This document shows, piece by piece, positions 12,499 through 12,783 of a DNA stretch of 12,783 nt. The stretch is from Solirubrobacter deserti (GTDB lineage: Bacteria; Actinomycetota; Thermoleophilia; Solirubrobacterales; Solirubrobacteraceae): the NCBI RefSeq assembly GCF_003344625.1, contig NZ_QPKJ02000018.1, forward strand, positions 1 to 12,783. The letters are read 5' to 3'. A model generated the notes under the pieces. That model saw nothing but the letters and a program-made list of their open reading frames with translations, was not told the origin of the DNA and made no database searches. Every line of letters begins with the position of its first letter. Positions within the stretch are counted from its first letter, which is position 1. A program made the translations under genes and the position numbers.

Positions 12499-12783
12499 AT
12501 GGTTATACTCAAACAAATATCTGAAATGGAATTTGACGATTGCTTATCTGAATCCTGTAACAAAGAGCTGTCTAAAGAAATAGGAATGGTTCCTAATTCA
12601 GGGTTTTATCTATCGGTCAGTTCTGCTTCCTCCTGGGTATTAGATACCGGAGCAAGTTCTCACATATGTAACAGTATGAAAGAACTTAAAGGGAGCAGAC
12701 AGTTAGGTCGAGATCAGGTTTCCTTGCGAGTTGGAAATAGAGCAAACGTTGCTACATTGGCTGTAGGGACTTGTGACTTAACT
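12499..12783 (+). CDS. pol: Pol of element B, N-terminal part (protease), runs off the window
   Basis: 95 codons open to the window edge, starting MVILKQISEMEFDDC. The protease motif WVLDTGASSH is intact and is followed by KELKGSRQLGRDQ. By eye about 15 of 95 residues and 37 of 285 bases differ from element A at 4770-5054, with most amino-acid changes before the DTG motif. After DTG most differences are silent, as expected under past selection on the protease. No Gag part is fused upstream. The rest of Pol lies beyond the window, so intactness cannot be judged. Confidence 0.85.
   Translation, partial: MVILKQISEMEFDDCLSESCNKELSKEIGMVPNSGFYLSVSSASSWVLDTGASSHICNSMKELKGSRQLGRDQVSLRVGNRANVATLAVGTCDLT

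Noticed and set aside
1..12783. CRISPR array, bacterial operon, rRNA/tRNA gene or host protein gene
   Set aside because: No regular spacer-repeat array, ribosome-binding sites or RNA gene signatures are present. Everything recognisable belongs to copia retrotransposon sequence of a plant.

Overview
The window is wholly occupied by plant LTR-retrotransposon sequence of the Ty1/copia superfamily. The lineage looks closest to Angela/BARE-TAR: the LTR opens TGTTAGAGATATGCCC, U5 ends in a TTCCGCTGCG-containing tail, the primer-binding site matches initiator tRNA-Met, and Pol is of the GKWIYKRK/YVDD copia type. The base composition is AT-rich, and I see no host gene, tRNA, rRNA or bacterial-type feature. 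The source is probably a flowering plant, most likely a dicot; the lineage and host calls rest on recalled family features, not on a search.

Layout, all on the + strand. 1-1369: partial LTR (copy A; about the first 290 bp lie off the left edge). 1370-4769: PBS and a 3.4-kb non-coding leader. 4770-7625: long pol ORF (protease, integrase, reverse transcriptase, start of RNase H). 7598-7887: frameshifted and internally deleted RNase H remnant ending in the polypurine tract. 7888-9610: a complete 1723-bp LTR (copy B, TG...CA). 9611-12498: PBS and leader of a second element. 12499-12783: 5' end of its pol, open to the window edge. The array is therefore LTR-internal-LTR-internal with the middle LTR shared. 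The two LTRs are clearly different subfamily versions (roughly 70-75% alike by eye, with many indels), although the pol between them is open for about 950 codons.

Three points stand out. First, neither element has a recognisable gag: no CCHC knuckle and no long ORF lies between PBS and protease in either copy. Second, both copies have a strong 5' splice site in U5 (CAA|GTAAGT/C) and a 3' splice site (TTTTGTAG|) only 5-8 nt before a conserved pol ATG, so splicing would remove the PBS and the AUG-rich leader and put the pol AUG near the 5' end. Third, the LTR and leader contain many short hairpins. Comparing A with B shows stems changed on both arms while loops (AGAG, CAAACGTTGGA, TGGCTC) stay fixed, which is the signature of selected RNA structure. 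A ~450-bp block just before pol is more alike between the elements than the protease-coding sequence itself.

Reading as a system (inference): a gag-less copia family that makes its own protease, integrase and RT from a spliced message, keeps a long structured leader in the unspliced genomic RNA, and would need Gag supplied by another element. All identity and covariation statements are by-eye comparisons inside this window.
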